Positions 49,712 to 51,508 of a DNA stretch of 51,508 nucleotides are shown one piece after another. A model generated the notes under the pieces. The model was given only the letters and a program-made list of their open reading frames with translations. It searched no databases and was not told the origin of the DNA. Position numbers and translations under genes: made by a program. The stretch's first letter is position 1; each line of letters opens with the position of its first letter. The stretch comes from UBA9339 sp964535195 (GTDB lineage: Bacteria > Pseudomonadota > Gammaproteobacteria > UBA9339): assembly GCA_964535195.1 (NCBI GenBank), contig CAZHSI010000009.1, positions 1 through 51,508 on the forward strand, written 5' to 3'.

Positions 49712-51004
49712 GTGAGTAACAAATTAGCTAGCGGAAAAGATAAAAATAAAGATGTTGTGGGTATTATTGTTGGCGGTGGTCCTGCGCCGGGCATCAATGG
49801 TGTAATTAGTGCAGCGACCATTGAAGCTATTAATAATGGTAAACAAGTCGTGGGAATTGTCGGTGGATTTAAAAGTCTACTAGAAGGGCAAAGAAATATT
49901 TTGCCACTTACTATTAATAATGTTACTAGGATTCATGCAACAGGTGGTTCAATTCTTCGCACTTCGAGGGATTCTGCTGAAAATGCTAAAGCCAAATTTG
50001 GTACTTTACTAGCATCTCTCAAGAGTATGGGTATCAGGTATCTTATCACTATTGGTGGAGATGGTACCCTTCATATGGCTAATTGGATCGAAAAAGAGGC
50101 TCGTGGCTCAATTAGTGTCGTACATACTCCTAAAACAATAGATAATGACATTCCGTTGCCTGGTGGATTTGCAACTTTTGGTTATCAAACTGCGCGTCAT
50201 GTCGGAGTTTCTATTATTAACAATCTCATGGAGGATGCGCGTACTACTGGACGTTGGTATTTTATTACAGTTATGGGGCGTCACGCTGGTCATCTTGCTT
50301 TAGGGATGGGAGAGGCCTCTGGTGCTACGTTAACGTTAATACCGGAAGAGTTTGGTAATGATAAATTATCTTTTAAAAAAGTCGCAGATGTTTTAACTGG
50401 CACAATTATTAAGCGTTTTGCCTCTGGTAAAGATTACGGTGTTGCTATTCTGGCCGAAGGAATTTCTGAAAAATTGGATATTGAGGAGTTAGAGCACTGC
50501 GGTAATGTTGAGCGAAATGAAAAAGGTGATATTAGACTTTCTGAAGTGCCGCTTGGTAAATTACTAAAAAATTATGTTAATGAAACGTTGCGGCCGATGG
50601 GAATTAAGATAGGTATTGTCGATAAAAATATTGGTTATGAGTTACGCGCGGCTAACCCCATCCCCTATGATCTAGAGTATGTAAGAAACCTTGGTTATGG
50701 TGCCATGCGTTATCTTTTGAAAGGCGGAACGGGGGCTATGATTGTTTGGTACGAGGGCAATATTAGGGCGATGCCATTTGTGGAGATGATGGATTATGCT
50801 ACTGGCAGGATGAGGATTAGAACAGTAGATATCAATACTGAGACATATGAAGTAGCAAGAAAGTACATGATTAGGTTAGAGAGAGAGGATTTTACGGGCG
50901 AACGCTTACCAAGGCTTGCTAAGGTTGCCGGCATGACTCCAGAAAACTTTAAAGCGCGCTTCGAGTATATATTGGGTAATAATGTGGGCGTTTGTGTGCC
51001 GTGA
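49712..51004 (+). CDS. 6-phosphofructokinase of the PPi-related clade (phosphoryl donor unclear)
   Basis: This 430-residue glycolytic enzyme phosphorylates fructose 6-phosphate. It has GGGPAPGING (21-30), IGGDGT (114-119), PKTIDNDIPLPGG (140-152), GYQTA and VMGRHAGHLALG. Gly118 at the position after GGD is the ATP-type residue, while Lys141 in PKTIDND is typical of pyrophosphate enzymes and their relatives, so ATP or PPi cannot be assigned safely. The start is a GTG with GGAGGTGAA upstream. It follows thyX by 64 bases and may be its own unit. Confidence 0.9.
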   Translation: MSNKLASGKDKNKDVVGIIVGGGPAPGINGVISAATIEAINNGKQVVGIVGGFKSLLEGQRNILPLTINNVTRIHATGGSILRTSRDSAENAKAKFGTLLASLKSMGIRYLITIGGDGTLHMANWIEKEARGSISVVHTPKTIDNDIPLPGGFATFGYQTARHVGVSIINNLMEDARTTGRWYFITVMGRHAGHLALGMGEASGATLTLIPEEFGNDKLSFKKVADVLTGTIIKRFASGKDYGVAILAEGISEKLDIEELEHCGNVERNEKGDIRLSEVPLGKLLKNYVNETLRPMGIKIGIVDKNIGYELRAANPIPYDLEYVRNLGYGAMRYLLKGGTGAMIVWYEGNIRAMPFVEMMDYATGRMRIRTVDINTETYEVARKYMIRLEREDFTGERLPRLAKVAGMTPENFKARFEYILGNNVGVCVP

Positions 51005-51280
51005 TTTATATAAAGTAAAAGTGTTTCTTGATGTTGTAGGCGTACAAATGGCACTTTAAAAATTTACCGCAAAATCAAGTTTAGGCTCGCCAACCATTCC
51101 CAATTGTTAGCAAAAGTAGCAAGCATCATTGATTGAGTGGCATTATAAAATAACTGGTAAAAACTTTGTCATTACTGGGGAAGTTAAGGTGATGCCAGAT
51201 GTTTTGCCAGTACAGATGTAGTCTCAAGAGCTATCAACTATAGGTGATAATTTTTTTCATACTGAGTTTGGTTTAATTAA
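51005..51280. other. Intergenic region between the phosphofructokinase and tRNA-Arg(CCG)
   Basis: I see no gene here. A plus-strand frame of about 33 codons at 51128-51223 (including KITGKNFVITGEV) looks protein-like but has no proper start or ribosome binding site and could be a relic. Confidence 0.3.
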
Positions 51281-51357
51281 TGGTGTGCCTGACTGGAGTC
51301 GAACCAGCGACCTTTGGCTTCGGAGGCCAACGCTCTATCCAACTGAGCTACAGGCAC
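51281..51357 (-). tRNA. tRNA-Arg (anticodon CCG)
   Basis: On the minus strand the acceptor GTGCCTG pairs with CAGGCAC, the anticodon stem TTGGC/GCCAA carries the loop CTCCGAA, and the T loop is GGTTCGACTCC. CCA is encoded (51281-51283). It reads CGG. The bases upstream of its 5' end (51359-51412) recur near the other Arg tRNA. Confidence 0.95.
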
Positions 51358-51508
51358 AGCTTTGATATATGTAGCTTGTATCATAGTCGCTTAATGGGCC
51401 TAAATCAATTTGTGGGAATTGTGCAAGAGCTCCTCCCCAAAACCCAAGCTCCCGTGTTGTGCATAAGTGTAAATTAATTTTTAATAAAGCCAAGTTTTGT
51501 TTTAGAAA

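Noticed and set aside
51128..51223. Protein-like fragment (KITGKNFVITGEVKV) between the phosphofructokinase and the tRNA
   Set aside because: It has no start codon with a ribosome binding site and is too short to assign. At best it is a relic, and I found no parent gene in the window.
1..51508. CRISPR array, transposase, phage genes or riboswitches
   Set aside because: I saw no regularly spaced repeats, no transposase or integrase motifs, and no leader that matches a riboswitch class I know. A covariance scan (Infernal/Rfam) would settle the riboswitch and small-RNA question.

Overview
The window is about 51.5 kb of AT-rich chromosome from a Gram-negative bacterium, most likely a gammaproteobacterium. 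The support is RsmJ, ApaH, BamD, WaaF, SpoT, RlmI, two Arg tRNAs with encoded CCA, and a gene cluster with the order of the Vibrio/Shewanella MSHA type IV pilus. Several genes suggest a host-associated or low-oxygen life: a UhpT-type hexose-phosphate antiporter, a flavodiiron/rubredoxin detoxification operon, an AmmeMemoRadiSam set, a PfkA enzyme of the pyrophosphate-related clade, ThyX, and several small outer-membrane barrels. A Legionellales/Coxiellaceae-like organism fits, but that placement is inference.

Layout. 1-600: end of an rRNA operon (23S 3' end, 5S, terminator). 0.6-6.7 kb: GNAT acetyltransferase and RsmJ, an outer-membrane protein, ApaH, the fprA-flavin reductase-rubredoxin operon, and two small membrane proteins (DUF4389, YgfX-like). 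6.9-10 kb: an RMD1-family protein followed by kbl-tdh for threonine breakdown. 10.2-24 kb: an MSHA-like pilus block with a complete minus-strand mshI-to-mshG operon, a divergent pilT, a single major pilin, and a large STT3-type oligosaccharyltransferase directly behind the pilin. 24-30 kb: a Host_attach-family protein, nadB, lepA, lipA, a small cysteine-rich peptide with a double-glycine leader, and tRNA-Arg(TCG). 30.5-38 kb: uhpT, glyA, radA, then gmk-rpoZ-spoT. 38-42.7 kb: two outer-membrane barrels, waaF, nrdR, nusB and bamD. 42.9-47.8 kb: amrB-amrA-der-rlmI divergent from amrS. 47.9-51.5 kb: a small unknown protein with a strong promoter, dcd, thyX, a phosphofructokinase and tRNA-Arg(CCG).

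How parts may work together. The pilus block holds assembly ATPase, retraction ATPase, platform, alignment complex and secretin, but no prepilin peptidase or minor pilins. The pilin carries two N-X-S/T sequons and is followed, after a terminator hairpin, by the oligosaccharyltransferase gene, which suggests N-glycosylation of the pilus. dcd, thyX and nrdR touch deoxynucleotide supply. uhpT with the phosphofructokinase suggests use of imported hexose phosphate.

The least explained parts are the double-glycine peptide at 29.7-29.9 kb, a family of roughly 100-126 bp imperfect palindromes between genes (one supplies the apparent Shine-Dalgarno of spoT), and the 71-residue protein at 47.9 kb. I saw no transposase, integrase, phage gene or CRISPR array.
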